From the NCBI GenBank assembly GCA_964567845.1, contig CAZMOG010000001.1, forward strand, positions 1-64,000: a DNA stretch of 64,000 nt, in the 5' to 3' direction. The DNA is from RGIG9079 sp964567845. GTDB taxonomy: Bacteria > Bacteroidota > Bacteroidia > Bacteroidales > Marinifilaceae. The translations under genes and the position numbers were made by a program. Shown here in pieces: positions 7,615 through 15,706 of the stretch. How positions within the stretch are numbered: position 1 is the stretch's first letter; the number at the start of each line of letters is the position of its first letter. The notes under the pieces were generated by a model, which was given only the letters and a program-made list of their open reading frames with translations, had not been told where the DNA came from and searched no databases.

Positions 7615-9319
7615 AGATCCTGCAGTTCATGCAGTGTATATGAACTGGCTTGCACAGCTGGTAGGAATGATATGTCCAAGAAATCTGTTTCTCATACTTG
7701 GACGAGGATCCGGAAAGACCAACGACATTCTGACCGACCGTCTCATGGATATATGTTACGATATGCCAGGAGCACCTATTGCTTTAGTAGGTGACACCTA
7801 CGACAATCTCAGCAAGAATATTCTTCCATCGCTTTTGGATGGATTATCACGTAAAGGTTGGGTTGAGAATGTCCACTACGTTGTTGACAAAGAGCCTCCT
7901 GAAGTTACCGAAGATATGCGCCTGGCTGCTCCTCCGGAGCTAAGAAACCAATTGTGGAAACCGTACAACAGGATTCTCTCTTATAAGCGCAAGATTATCT
8001 TCTTCACCGGTACCAATATCACCCTGGTGTCATTAGACCGACCGAGTTCCGCCGCCGGTAACTCTTACGTACATCTTATAGGCGATGAAGCAAAATTTTT
8101 CCCACCTCATAAACTTGCCAAGATGACTAAGGCTTTACGCGGATACTATGTTAAATATGGAAAAAGCGTTTACTATCGAGGCCAGACATTCCTGACCGAT
8201 ATGCCTAATCCTAACCATGTCGGAGAATATGATTGGATTCTCAAACAGTTCTCACGTATGAGTGTTAAGGATATTATGATGGTTATAAAAACAGCCTTCG
8301 TTCTTAATGATGTACGCCAGGAGGTGGCAGTTGCAAAATGTGATTACAACTCCAAAGAGATTGCCAACAAGGAGAAACTATTGAAACGATGGGAGGAGCG
8401 TTTTAACCTGGTACGCCAAAACTCAACATTCTGCTATGTGGCCAGCAGCTATATTAATTCGGATATTCTTCGTCCTGAATACTTTGCCGATGAGTTTGAA
8501 GGAGATTTGGACGATGTTAAAATCTCTATCCTATCAACAAAACCTCGCTTGGCAGCAGGAAATATGTTCTATGCCGGCATAGGCTCGAAACACTTCTACA
8601 ATGATGGAACCTCGCCCAAATATGCAGATTATTTCGGAACTCGGGAGAATGAAGATTGCAGAGTACTGCGCTATTTGATTCCTGACAAACCATTGGATGT
8701 GAGCATCGATTTTGGTAATATGATGTCGATGATCATTGGCCAGGAACAGGGAGAATATTTCCGTTGTCTCAAGAACCTCTACACGCTCCCTCCTGCATGG
8801 ATAAGGGAGTTGGCCGATAAGTTTTTAGCCTACTTTAAAACTCACGAGCATAAAGTAATTAATCTCTATTATGATCGTGCCGGTAATCAGTACCAGAAGG
8901 TTAAACAAGACTCTGCCGGAAAACTCAAGGCTGCTCTCGAAAAGGATGTCATGGGCAATCCCACAGGGTGGAGGGTTAATCTCGAATCACGCAATCAACC
9001 CACCATCTACACCTACGACGAATACGATTTTATGCTTGAGGTAATGGCAGAACGCTCTGCAAAACTTCCCAAGGTCCGTATCGATATGTACCATTGCAGA
9101 GAATTAAAGGCATCTATAGAGATGGCCGAAACAAAAATCATAGAAGTTCGTGGAAGAAAAAAAGTATCTAAGAAAAAGAGCTCCGAAAAATTACCCTTCC
9201 ACAGGCTTCCTATGGAATCAACCAACTTCTCGGATTCATTCAAATATATGCTTATGAGGAAAAGATGGCTTCAACAGGTTAAGGCCCACGCTTCGGGCAT
9301 TTCCCTGCCTATCGGGTAG
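7589..9319 (+). CDS. Large terminase subunit (packaging ATPase and nuclease)
   Basis: A 576-residue DNA-packaging motor. The Walker A motif GRGSGKT is at residues 38-44, and the Walker B region, hydrophobic residues followed by GDEAKFF, is near 161-170 with Glu167 as the likely catalytic base. The C-terminal RNase-H-like nuclease begins with the strand SIDFG (Asp374), continues with YYDRAGN, and ends with SDSFKYML, giving the usual set of metal-binding acidic residues. It cuts concatemeric DNA and drives it through the portal using ATP. It overlaps the small-subunit gene and is followed by a 200 bp gap. It appears intact. Confidence 0.93.
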   Translation: MTRRKINSEDPAVHAVYMNWLAQLVGMICPRNLFLILGRGSGKTNDILTDRLMDICYDMPGAPIALVGDTYDNLSKNILPSLLDGLSRKGWVENVHYVVDKEPPEVTEDMRLAAPPELRNQLWKPYNRILSYKRKIIFFTGTNITLVSLDRPSSAAGNSYVHLIGDEAKFFPPHKLAKMTKALRGYYVKYGKSVYYRGQTFLTDMPNPNHVGEYDWILKQFSRMSVKDIMMVIKTAFVLNDVRQEVAVAKCDYNSKEIANKEKLLKRWEERFNLVRQNSTFCYVASSYINSDILRPEYFADEFEGDLDDVKISILSTKPRLAAGNMFYAGIGSKHFYNDGTSPKYADYFGTRENEDCRVLRYLIPDKPLDVSIDFGNMMSMIIGQEQGEYFRCLKNLYTLPPAWIRELADKFLAYFKTHEHKVINLYYDRAGNQYQKVKQDSAGKLKAALEKDVMGNPTGWRVNLESRNQPTIYTYDEYDFMLEVMAERSAKLPKVRIDMYHCRELKASIEMAETKIIEVRGRKKVSKKKSSEKLPFHRLPMESTNFSDSFKYMLMRKRWLQQVKAHASGISLPIG

Positions 9320-9526
9320 GTTTTCCAGGCTCGTTTTACCCTTTGGTTTAGTTAATAAACTCATTAGTTGAGTTTTATCCGTTCATCAAAAAAATCACCT
9401 TTTTTGGTGTTGAAATTCTGCCCGGGCCGCGCAGAGGGTTATTTGAAATTGCGCCCCATAGCAGAAGGTGATATATGACAGCAATCATGTCCTTTTCAAG
9501 GAGTTGAATCAAAAGTACCTTTGAGT

Positions 9527-9811
9527 ATGTTACTTTGGAAAGCAATAGAAGAGATGCGAGCTTTAACGGCAGCCGGCAAACACTTCTCTTTCTCGTTTAT
9601 GAGCTATAACGCTTCGAAACTTAAGAGCGAGGGAGTGATTGAAGTTGCCCATGCTCAACTACGTAAGAAGAGAGCCGGAAGCGGTGGCACATTGGCCGAT
9701 GCCCTGTTGGTCTATTACGACTATGATAAACACGAGTGCCGCCAATGCTATATCCCATTGATCATGACTTTTAACGGACATAAAATATCCATACATAATG
9801 ACAACGAGTAA
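9527..9811 (+). CDS. Small prophage protein between terminase and portal, 94 aa
   Basis: A 94-residue protein with an N-terminal helix and a beta-rich remainder (HFSFSFMSYN, ADALLVYYDYD, then CRQCYIPLIMTFNG). A TTG two codons upstream is also possible; I choose the ATG at 9527. AAGGAG lies 22 bp upstream, too far to be a good ribosome site. The 3' end overlaps the portal gene by 14 bp, which supports a real, coupled gene. The function is unknown. The 207 bp between it and the terminase contains only a weak CACC/GGTG hairpin and no clear promoter. Confidence 0.6.
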   Translation: MLLWKAIEEMRALTAAGKHFSFSFMSYNASKLKSEGVIEVAHAQLRKKRAGSGGTLADALLVYYDYDKHECRQCYIPLIMTFNGHKISIHNDNE

Positions 9812-11165
9812 ACCTACCATTGAAAAGCTCGGAAGAGCACGAATCATTCACGTTCCTAACGTAGGAGGATTTATTTATACCGGATTCTCCGAGAACATAT
9901 CCTCGTCATGGATCCCACAAACAAATACCAACTGGGAAACCTCGCCCACTCATGAATTGGGTGTCGATATATTCCCATACGGCCACGACAATATGTTACC
10001 TACCCATATTCGTAACATCATGGACGAGAACAATCTTGCTCCCGGTATTCTTGAGCGCGAGAAGGGATTGCTTTATGGCCAGGGGCTGGAACTGTACCGT
10101 AAGGTATATAAAGATGGCAAAGTGGAGCGTGAATGGTGCTACGACGATGACATTTGGGGATGGCTTAAGAGTTGGGACTATATGAGATATGTTGAGATGG
10201 CTATTACCGAATACAAGTATCTTCATGGATTCTTCGACAAGGTTTATTGTTCCAAAGGCAAACGTATCGGGATTAAACGTATTGCCAAGTTAGAGGTGGT
10301 TCCGGGAATCAATGTCAGGTTGGGCTGGGTTAAAAGCCGTCGTTTAGAGGATATAACCAAAGTATATGTTGCGGATTGGGAAGATGCCACATCGCCTGTT
10401 TCAGAATACGAGGTTTTTGATTATCAACGTTTCCTTGAGAAAAACAACAATCCTAACGTTGCCATGTGCTACCACAATTCATACTCATACGCACGCAGCA
10501 TATACTCTATACCGTCATTCTACGGAGCTTTGAATTGGATTAAACGTTCGTCCGATGTTCCTGTGATACTTAAGTTCATTACAGAGAATAGTATCAATGT
10601 GGCTTATCATATTCAATCACCGGCTCTGTATTGGGAGCAAAAGAGAGAGGAACTCGAAACCCACTGTTCTGCCACTGGTAAAAAATATTCTGACTCTATG
10701 TTAGAGGAGTTGAAGAACAATATAATGACAAAACTGGCCGAAACACTTTCAGGTAAGAAGAATGCCGGCAAGTTCTTCCATACAATCTCTTTGGAGGATG
10801 ATAACGGAAAGCCTTGGGAGTGGAAGATTGAACCCATCGATCAAAAGATAACAGACTTCATTGAAGCCCAGATAAAGGTGTCGGAGAAGGCAGACAGTGC
10901 TACCACCTCGGGCATAGGGTTACACCCCGCTCTATCGAATATAATGATTGCCGGCAAGTTATCTTCGGGAAGTGAAATGTTGTATGCTCTGAAGCTTTAC
11001 TTAGGCTCTGATACAGCTATCCCTGAAGCCATAATATTACAAAACCTGAATCGGGCCATCGACATCAACTTTCCCGACAAAGAGTTGCAACTGGGATTCT
11101 ACCACCAGGTTGTAATGAAAGAGGATGAAGTAACTCCGTCTAATCGATTAAAGAACAATATATGA
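9798..11165 (+). CDS. Portal protein
   Basis: A 455-residue protein next to the terminase. Its layout fits a portal: an N-terminal wing with aromatic-rich strands (WIPQTNTNWETSPTHELGVDIFPYGHDN), a middle alpha/beta region in which a helix is followed by DVPVILKFI, a long helical stem (EELETHCSATGKKYSDSMLEELKNN), and a C-terminal crown that includes KADSATTSGIGLHPALSNI. Portals form the dodecameric ring at the unique head vertex, through which DNA enters and to which the neck attaches. It overlaps the next gene by 4 bp (ATGA). I am confident from context and pattern rather than from a single motif. Confidence 0.8.
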   Translation: MTTSKPTIEKLGRARIIHVPNVGGFIYTGFSENISSSWIPQTNTNWETSPTHELGVDIFPYGHDNMLPTHIRNIMDENNLAPGILEREKGLLYGQGLELYRKVYKDGKVEREWCYDDDIWGWLKSWDYMRYVEMAITEYKYLHGFFDKVYCSKGKRIGIKRIAKLEVVPGINVRLGWVKSRRLEDITKVYVADWEDATSPVSEYEVFDYQRFLEKNNNPNVAMCYHNSYSYARSIYSIPSFYGALNWIKRSSDVPVILKFITENSINVAYHIQSPALYWEQKREELETHCSATGKKYSDSMLEELKNNIMTKLAETLSGKKNAGKFFHTISLEDDNGKPWEWKIEPIDQKITDFIEAQIKVSEKADSATTSGIGLHPALSNIMIAGKLSSGSEMLYALKLYLGSDTAIPEAIILQNLNRAIDINFPDKELQLGFYHQVVMKEDEVTPSNRLKNNI

Positions 11166-12130
11166 ACCTTCCGGAAACCAAATTACTCTTCTCAAGTATC
11201 GATGAGATAAGACAATACGCCCCATTTGTGTATGCCAACACTGAATTCGAAGAGTTACGACACGACATAATATTAGGGGCTGAAGAGCTATGTAATATTA
11301 TCGGCTCCGAGATATACAATAGAGCGATTGACAATGTTGACAACTCCCAGACCGATGATATTGACAAATGGTTAATATCGTATATCCGCTATCCACTTGC
11401 ACTGTTGACATATATATCCTTTGCCTCTAACTCGGATATTAGCCATGAGGGGGATGGTCGTCGCGTTAAAATAGACAAGGAACGAGAATCTATGCCCTGG
11501 CAATGGCAAATCGAGCGCGATGATGCAGCACTTCGTTTAAAGGCAGAAAAAGGGATTGAACGTCTAATCAAATTCTTAGATGCCAATCTGAAGTTCTTCC
11601 CGGAGTGGGAAACATGCGAACAGAGAAAAGATATTAACTCGTTGTTTGTTTCGTCGGCTCTTGTCATGAATACATACGTGCCTATCGATGCATCGCGTGC
11701 CTTCTACATCCGATGTCTGCCATTCATCAGAGCGGAGGAGAGTGAACTGGGTTGTATTATCGGATCGGAAAAGAAAGAGGAACTTCTGCAGCATATTGTC
11801 GATAGATCATTAAGTGACAAGGATGCTTCTCTGGTAAATGCCATTCGACGCTATGTGTCATGCTCCGTTATGGCCAAAGCCATTCGCTGTTTCTCGGTTT
11901 CGGTTCTTCCTGAATCGGTAACATGCAGATTCGAGGCTCCCGGCCAAACACAAAAAGCAAGCGCAGTACCCACAATAGAGTTACTCTCAAGAATCGAGAA
12001 CAGCTACATCAGTGAGGCAAACGGAGTCATGGCAACCATTCAGAATATCATTACTCCTCCTTCAGCAGAGATTAATAATGATTTTGGAAACACCACAGGC
12101 AACCGCAAAGATAAATTCTTCAGCGTATGA
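11162..12130 (+). CDS. Neck/head-completion-like protein (DUF6712-like), 322 aa
   Basis: A 322-residue helical protein directly after the portal gene. Its start (KLLFSSIDEIRQYAPFVY, then a helix with ILGAEELCNIIGSEIY) matches what I recall of DUF6712 proteins in Bacteroides phages, which sit in this position. The early helices also resemble head-tail adaptor proteins that bind under the portal. It lacks signal, membrane or enzymatic motifs. It is coupled by ATGA overlaps on both sides, which fixes the start at 11162. The family name is from memory and the adaptor role is inferred from gene order. Confidence 0.55.
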   Translation: MNLPETKLLFSSIDEIRQYAPFVYANTEFEELRHDIILGAEELCNIIGSEIYNRAIDNVDNSQTDDIDKWLISYIRYPLALLTYISFASNSDISHEGDGRRVKIDKERESMPWQWQIERDDAALRLKAEKGIERLIKFLDANLKFFPEWETCEQRKDINSLFVSSALVMNTYVPIDASRAFYIRCLPFIRAEESELGCIIGSEKKEELLQHIVDRSLSDKDASLVNAIRRYVSCSVMAKAIRCFSVSVLPESVTCRFEAPGQTQKASAVPTIELLSRIENSYISEANGVMATIQNIITPPSAEINNDFGNTTGNRKDKFFSV

Positions 12131-13008
12131 TAAACATAGAGGCTTTTGAGAATGGGCACAGGGCCGATATACCCGAGAGCTGGGAGGAGTGCTCGCAGGA
12201 ACAACTGAGGTTTATATTTACCCAGGTTGCAGAACTGTTGTCCGGAAACATTACCATGGATGAATTTAAGGTAGGTGTTTTTATTCACCTTGCCGGGATC
12301 AAGATTAGAAAGATTTCCGGATTGCATGATAAGATGCTTACCCGGGAACAACACGAGCAGAAATATTCAACTATTGCCCGTCTGGCCAATTTAGCAACCG
12401 AATGGATGTTTGTTAAAGAGGGCAAATCCATTCGCTTCGATTACTCCGCTATCAGGAACCCGATGCCCGATATCAGGTGCGGAATGTTTAAGTATCATGG
12501 TCCTGAACACCTTTTTGCCGATGTTACTTTTGGTGAATATCGCGTTGCTTTCGATTACTATACCCGATACATGGAGAGTCAGGATCCTATGGATTTGTCA
12601 TGCTTGATTTCTGCCCTGTATCGCAAGAACAGAAAACGTCCATTCTCTGCTTCTCAATGTGTAGAGAGAGCCCATCGATTCAATAATATTTCTCCTCTTG
12701 ACAGACAAATTATCTGTTCCTGGTTTGGAGCAGCTGACCACTTTATCAAAACTGCCGATCTGTGTGTCGATGGAAGGGTCATAAACTTCTCGCCCCTATT
12801 TAAACAGGATAAGAGTGTCAGCGTGCTCGACGACGATTACGGAGCTCCTGCCCCATTAGGGATTACCGGCATATTGATTGCAGTTGCCGATAGCGGAACC
12901 TTTGGAACGGCTGCCCAGGTCGAGGCTACTCCTTTAATCGATGTGTTACTGAAATTGTATCATTGGCACTGTGAAAGTCGCCGCTTAAACCATAAATATC
13001 ATGATTAA
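12127..13008 (+). CDS. Prophage neck-region protein of unknown function, 293 aa
   Basis: A 293-residue soluble, mainly helical protein with a Trp-rich start (PESWEECSQEQLRFIFTQ) and a Tyr/Arg-rich middle part. It lies within the block of overlapping genes portal, adaptor, this gene, 142 aa, 126 aa, and shares 4 bp and 8 bp overlaps with its neighbours. Proteins of this kind are common between portal and tape measure in Bacteroidales prophages, but I know no assigned function. A role in tail initiation or as a chaperone is possible. Confidence 0.55.
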   Translation: MINIEAFENGHRADIPESWEECSQEQLRFIFTQVAELLSGNITMDEFKVGVFIHLAGIKIRKISGLHDKMLTREQHEQKYSTIARLANLATEWMFVKEGKSIRFDYSAIRNPMPDIRCGMFKYHGPEHLFADVTFGEYRVAFDYYTRYMESQDPMDLSCLISALYRKNRKRPFSASQCVERAHRFNNISPLDRQIICSWFGAADHFIKTADLCVDGRVINFSPLFKQDKSVSVLDDDYGAPAPLGITGILIAVADSGTFGTAAQVEATPLIDVLLKLYHWHCESRRLNHKYHD

Positions 13009-13429
13009 CCTTGGTCACTACTCCGCATACTTCAAAGAAATTGCCCATAAAATCGGCATTGAAAATCTTGTCTTTGTTGTAAAAGAGGAACACTTGCGCA
13101 GCACCCTGAAGAACCTTACAGGGAAAACATTGGCAGTTGTATATCCATCATTCAGAAAATTGGGATCTGAAGATAATCACTTATGGATTAACGAGGGGAT
13201 GTTTCTTCTACTCGACAACGGTAATGAAAAATCCATGACTCAGGAGCGAGAGGAGCAGCTATTCACCGAAATTGGAGAGCTTTGCGCCATTGTCATCAAC
13301 AACCTTATACACGACCATTCTACCCATGTTGGAGTGATGGCCGAACTTGACATATCATCGATTCAGGCAGAACCGGAATGGATGATATGTAATTCTTGGT
13401 GTGGATATTCGGTAACCTATACCTTCTAA
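13001..13429 (+). CDS. Putative tail-terminator or neck protein, 142 aa
   Basis: A 142-residue alpha/beta protein whose size and strand-helix pattern suit a tail-terminator or head-closure protein. It has a short N-terminal helix, two beta segments (LAVVYPSFRKLG and MFLLLDNGNEK), a long helix (EREEQLFTEIGELCAIVINNLIH) and a C-terminal strand pair (CNSWCGYSVTYTF). The stop codon overlaps the next start in TAATG. Recognition is by shape and position only. Confidence 0.5.
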   Translation: MINLGHYSAYFKEIAHKIGIENLVFVVKEEHLRSTLKNLTGKTLAVVYPSFRKLGSEDNHLWINEGMFLLLDNGNEKSMTQEREEQLFTEIGELCAIVINNLIHDHSTHVGVMAELDISSIQAEPEWMICNSWCGYSVTYTF

Positions 13430-13809
13430 TGGAAAATATTATTAAACAGCGGTTCCTTGAGCAGATCCTGACCGAGGAGGGAAATAAGTTTCTATCGGGG
13501 CAAACTGCTGCCATTAATAAAAGGTTAAAATTCCGCTCCGGTACACTTCTCAACGAACGTTCTTTCTCGGTTCAATCAACCTCCGATTTGAGCGGAAAGC
13601 TGTCATTCCGTTTCCCATACTACACCCGATACCTGGATATGCGGCGTAAGGTTCTTACCCATGACAACCGCTACATGAAGGAGAAAAAGGGCTATAAAAT
13701 ATATAACCGTTTTGCCATGGGAACGTACTATACAATAGCCCGCAGACTATCCACCGAACTGACCGACGATGTCCGCCAGGCTATCAGAACCTCGCTGACT
13801 GAGGAGTGA
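13429..13809 (+). CDS. Neck-region protein of unknown function, 126 aa
   Basis: A basic 126-residue protein rich in Arg, Tyr and Lys. I start it at 13429, where the ATG overlaps the previous stop in TAATG; the frame is open further upstream, but only inside the preceding gene. It resembles small minor-tail or neck proteins such as the HK97 gp10 type, which occupy the same place, but the likeness is weak. It is the last gene of the neck block; the following 103 bp carry the promoter of an unrelated-looking three-gene module. Confidence 0.5.
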   Translation: MENIIKQRFLEQILTEEGNKFLSGQTAAINKRLKFRSGTLLNERSFSVQSTSDLSGKLSFRFPYYTRYLDMRRKVLTHDNRYMKEKKGYKIYNRFAMGTYYTIARRLSTELTDDVRQAIRTSLTEE

Positions 13810-13880
13810 CAGCCTTTTCTGATTTAAACAAATATGTGTACTTTTTGAGTTTTCTTGCACTCAAATTCAGTATATTTCAT

Positions 13881-13888
13881 TAAATTTG
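13881..13888 (+). promoter_or_regulatory. Promoter of the three-gene cargo module
   Basis: A perfect -7 box TAAATTTG at 13881-13888; CTTG at 13854-13857 is a poorly spaced -33 candidate (23 bp). The box overlaps a TTG that would otherwise look like a start codon, so translation must begin at 13913. Confidence 0.5.
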
Positions 13889-13912
13889 CATCGAACAAAA
13901 AGAGATTCAACC

Positions 13913-14347
13913 ATGGATTCCAAAGACATAATAATATCTTACTCATTTAGTAGCAATCATCGCCTTGTTGCCGTTTCAGACAAAAACACTACGGTATTCG
14001 GAGGTGTTGCCAAAAATGAACTCGTATTCAATCCCCAAAAAACAAAAGTCTTGGAGTTGGTTCTACGTGCCTTCAATAACAGAACCAGAGAGAAGAACTA
14101 TTTGAGTAAATGTTGTGAACTTCTTGATGGTTTTATCACTGAAGAGGAATTTGAAAAAGAGATTGCAGACAATGAAGATAAATATGTAATTCCTGAAGGC
14201 AAACCTGCAAGTATTGAAGAGATCAAAGAGGCGTTAAATATCTCCGGAAAAATGATGGGCATTGAAAATCTGTCGGATTTTTCTGAACTATTCTCTATTG
14301 ACCAAGAATCTATAACAAAATCATTAGCTCTTAGTCATGGAGAATAA
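13913..14347 (+). CDS. First gene of a three-gene cargo module, unknown, 144 aa
   Basis: I do not recognise this 144-residue acidic protein. It begins with beta strands (DIIISYSFSSNHRLVAV), continues with a helical middle rich in Lys, Glu and Leu, and ends in a Glu/Ser-rich helix. It has no signal peptide, membrane segment or enzymatic motif. Its own promoter, the terminator behind the third gene, and codons poorer in G+C than the virion genes mark the module as separate from the late operon. It overlaps the second gene by 11 bp, so the products are probably made together and may interact. An accessory role for the lysogen (defence, exclusion or anti-defence) is an inference from location only. 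Confidence 0.55.
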   Translation: MDSKDIIISYSFSSNHRLVAVSDKNTTVFGGVAKNELVFNPQKTKVLELVLRAFNNRTREKNYLSKCCELLDGFITEEEFEKEIADNEDKYVIPEGKPASIEEIKEALNISGKMMGIENLSDFSELFSIDQESITKSLALSHGE

Positions 14348-14780
14348 GTACATAGATTTCAACGACACCGTTGAGGGAGCAAAATGCGATGTTGCTGCAA
14401 GAAAACAAACCTTTAGAAGAGGTGGTTTGGTTAAAGATCCTATCGCAAATAAAATCGTTTCAACATACTCCTTGGATAAAAATGCAACTGTCGAGGTTAT
14501 AGAATCATTAAGCTTGACGGAAGAAGAACTAACATATAGAAAGGAGAAGAATATTCACAACAATGTAGGCGATACCATTGTTGCCGATGCAATAAAATTA
14601 TATGTTCAAGGTGTTGGTAATTGCTTGAAGTTTGACGTAAAAGAGGGAGTAAGCGGACGCCATGGAGCGCAGTTAACCCGGACAAAACACAGAACCATTG
14701 GCACTATACAGGTACCATTGGCAATCTACGCAAAACGATTAGGATATTCTCCGAATAGTAATGTAATTGAACAAAAATAG
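14337..14780 (+). CDS. Second gene of the cargo module, unknown, 147 aa
   Basis: A 147-residue protein of no known family. The N-terminal half is charged; the C-terminal half carries a conspicuous basic segment (SGRHGAQLTRTKHRTIG) followed by a hydrophobic strand and QVPLAIYAKRLGYSPN, which could bind nucleic acid or a partner. It overlaps the first gene by 11 bp and is separated by 2 bp from the third, indicating translational coupling of all three. No catalytic residues stand out. Confidence 0.55.
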   Translation: MENKYIDFNDTVEGAKCDVAARKQTFRRGGLVKDPIANKIVSTYSLDKNATVEVIESLSLTEEELTYRKEKNIHNNVGDTIVADAIKLYVQGVGNCLKFDVKEGVSGRHGAQLTRTKHRTIGTIQVPLAIYAKRLGYSPNSNVIEQK

Positions 14781-14782
14781 CT

Positions 14783-15148
14783 ATGGATATTAATATACTT
14801 ACATTATGCGACTCTGCCCAAGATTACAATGGCAAGATGGTAATCACCGGAACTTTTGACACAATCTCCAGTTATGAATTCCCGGCAATTCATAGAGAAA
14901 TGGCTGTTGCTATTAAAGTTTCGTATGGCAAGGATGAATCAATAGTATCAACATCTTCCATATCCATAAAAAAGGCAGATGAAGATATTTTTCTTATGCC
15001 ACACACTCAATTGCCTCCTATCAGCAATAATTTTATCGTTAAGCTAAACGATGTAGTAATACACAAACCTGGGGAGTATTATGTAGAATTGAAAGTTGGA
15101 GATACAACCAAACGGATTCCCCTACATATTCTTCAGGTAGAAAAATAA
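14783..15148 (+). CDS. DUF6941-like protein, third gene of the cargo module
   Basis: A 121-residue beta-rich protein. Its opening, MDINILTLCDSAQDYNGKMVITGTF, and the later EFPAIHREMAVAIKVSYG and GEYYVELKVGD match what I recall of the DUF6941 family, small beta-sandwich proteins found in diverse bacteria and mobile elements. I know no biochemical function for the family. Here it closes a compact module with two unknown proteins and is followed after 25 bp by a strong terminator. Confidence 0.65.
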   Translation: MDINILTLCDSAQDYNGKMVITGTFDTISSYEFPAIHREMAVAIKVSYGKDESIVSTSSISIKKADEDIFLMPHTQLPPISNNFIVKLNDVVIHKPGEYYVELKVGDTTKRIPLHILQVEK

Positions 15149-15154
15149 CCTCTA

Positions 15155-15205
15155 CTTAGTCACGATATAAGGACTTGGTCACCGGGGAGGTGACTAAGTT
15201 TTTTT
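15155..15205 (+). terminator. Terminator with a competing upstream hairpin
   Basis: A 10 bp stem (CTTGGTCACC with GGTGACTAAG, one G-T pair, 5-base loop) at 15174-15198 is followed by seven T residues. CTTAGTCAC at 15155-15163 can pair with the same 3' arm (GTGACTAAG), so two mutually exclusive foldings are possible. Confidence 0.85.
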
Positions 15206-15233
15206 ACGTTCTTTTCAAAAAAACTCAAATCCT

Positions 15234-15264
15234 TTTGAAAATTAAAAAATAATCTCCATCTTTG
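15234..15264 (+). promoter_or_regulatory. Promoter of the structured leader
   Basis: TTTG at 15234-15237, a 19 bp spacer and CATCTTTG at 15257-15264, one base off the TAnnTTTG consensus. It reads into the leader and the two small genes that follow. Confidence 0.6.
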
Positions 15265-15267
15265 CAG

Positions 15268-15332
15268 TGCAATAACAATTCTGATGGAGACGGAGATAGG
15301 ACCGCCTCGATATGCTCAAGGGCGGATTTTTT
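15268..15332 (+). ncRNA. Candidate small leader RNA with its own hairpin terminator
   Basis: Starting just after the promoter, about 35 unpaired bases lead into a stem CCGCCT/GGGCGG (15302-15307 with 15320-15325) followed by six T residues. This would release an RNA of about 65 bases or act as an attenuator for the downstream genes. No open frame of note is present. The call rests on promoter plus terminator geometry only. Confidence 0.4.
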
Positions 15333-15366
15333 GTATCCGGACTTTATCCTATCGGTATAAACATAT

Positions 15367-15408
15367 TACACGGTGTGTACCCCCGTTTAATGGTTGTAAT
15401 GGCCATTA
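15367..15408. promoter_or_regulatory. Two palindromes in the leader, possible operators
   Basis: TACAC-GGT-GTGTA at 15367-15379 and the perfect 12 bp palindrome TAATGGCCATTA at 15397-15408 lie between the leader RNA and the first small gene. They could be regulator binding sites. The 315 bases from 15149 to 15463 hold the terminator, promoter, leader hairpin and these sites, but no gene. Confidence 0.35.
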
Positions 15409-15463
15409 TTAACTCCATTGGAAAGTTATTGCAGCGGGAAAGGCACGCCGTTTTTCTGTGCCT

Positions 15464-15706
15464 ATGCAAAAATTTTCCAATATGATTAATTTTGAAGTTG
15501 TTGAGCCTACCATTAAGGAGACTCATGAGAGATTGGCACAACTTAAAGCCGAAGTTTTTAAACGTCAGGAGCAGCTTGCAAAGCTCATCTTCAGTGGCAA
15601 CTACACACGCGAGCTTTACTACACCACCCTCAACTCGCTCAACAGTGCACGTGCGGCACTCACATCAGTTCAGGACTACTTGGCACAGGAAGGAGGTGCA
15701 TCATGA
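15464..15706 (+). CDS. Small helical protein upstream of the tape measure, 80 aa
   Basis: An 80-residue protein that is mostly helix, with a coiled-coil-like centre (IKETHERLAQLKAEVFKRQEQLAKL). ATG codons at 15464 and 15482 and a GTG at 15458 are all possible starts; I use 15464. It overlaps the next gene by 4 bp (ATGA). The pair occupies the place of tail-assembly chaperones, usually two overlapping genes ahead of the tape measure, but no slippery frameshift heptamer is present. The DNA is visibly richer in G+C than the rest of the prophage, which hints at a different origin. Confidence 0.55.
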   Translation: MQKFSNMINFEVVEPTIKETHERLAQLKAEVFKRQEQLAKLIFSGNYTRELYYTTLNSLNSARAALTSVQDYLAQEGGAS

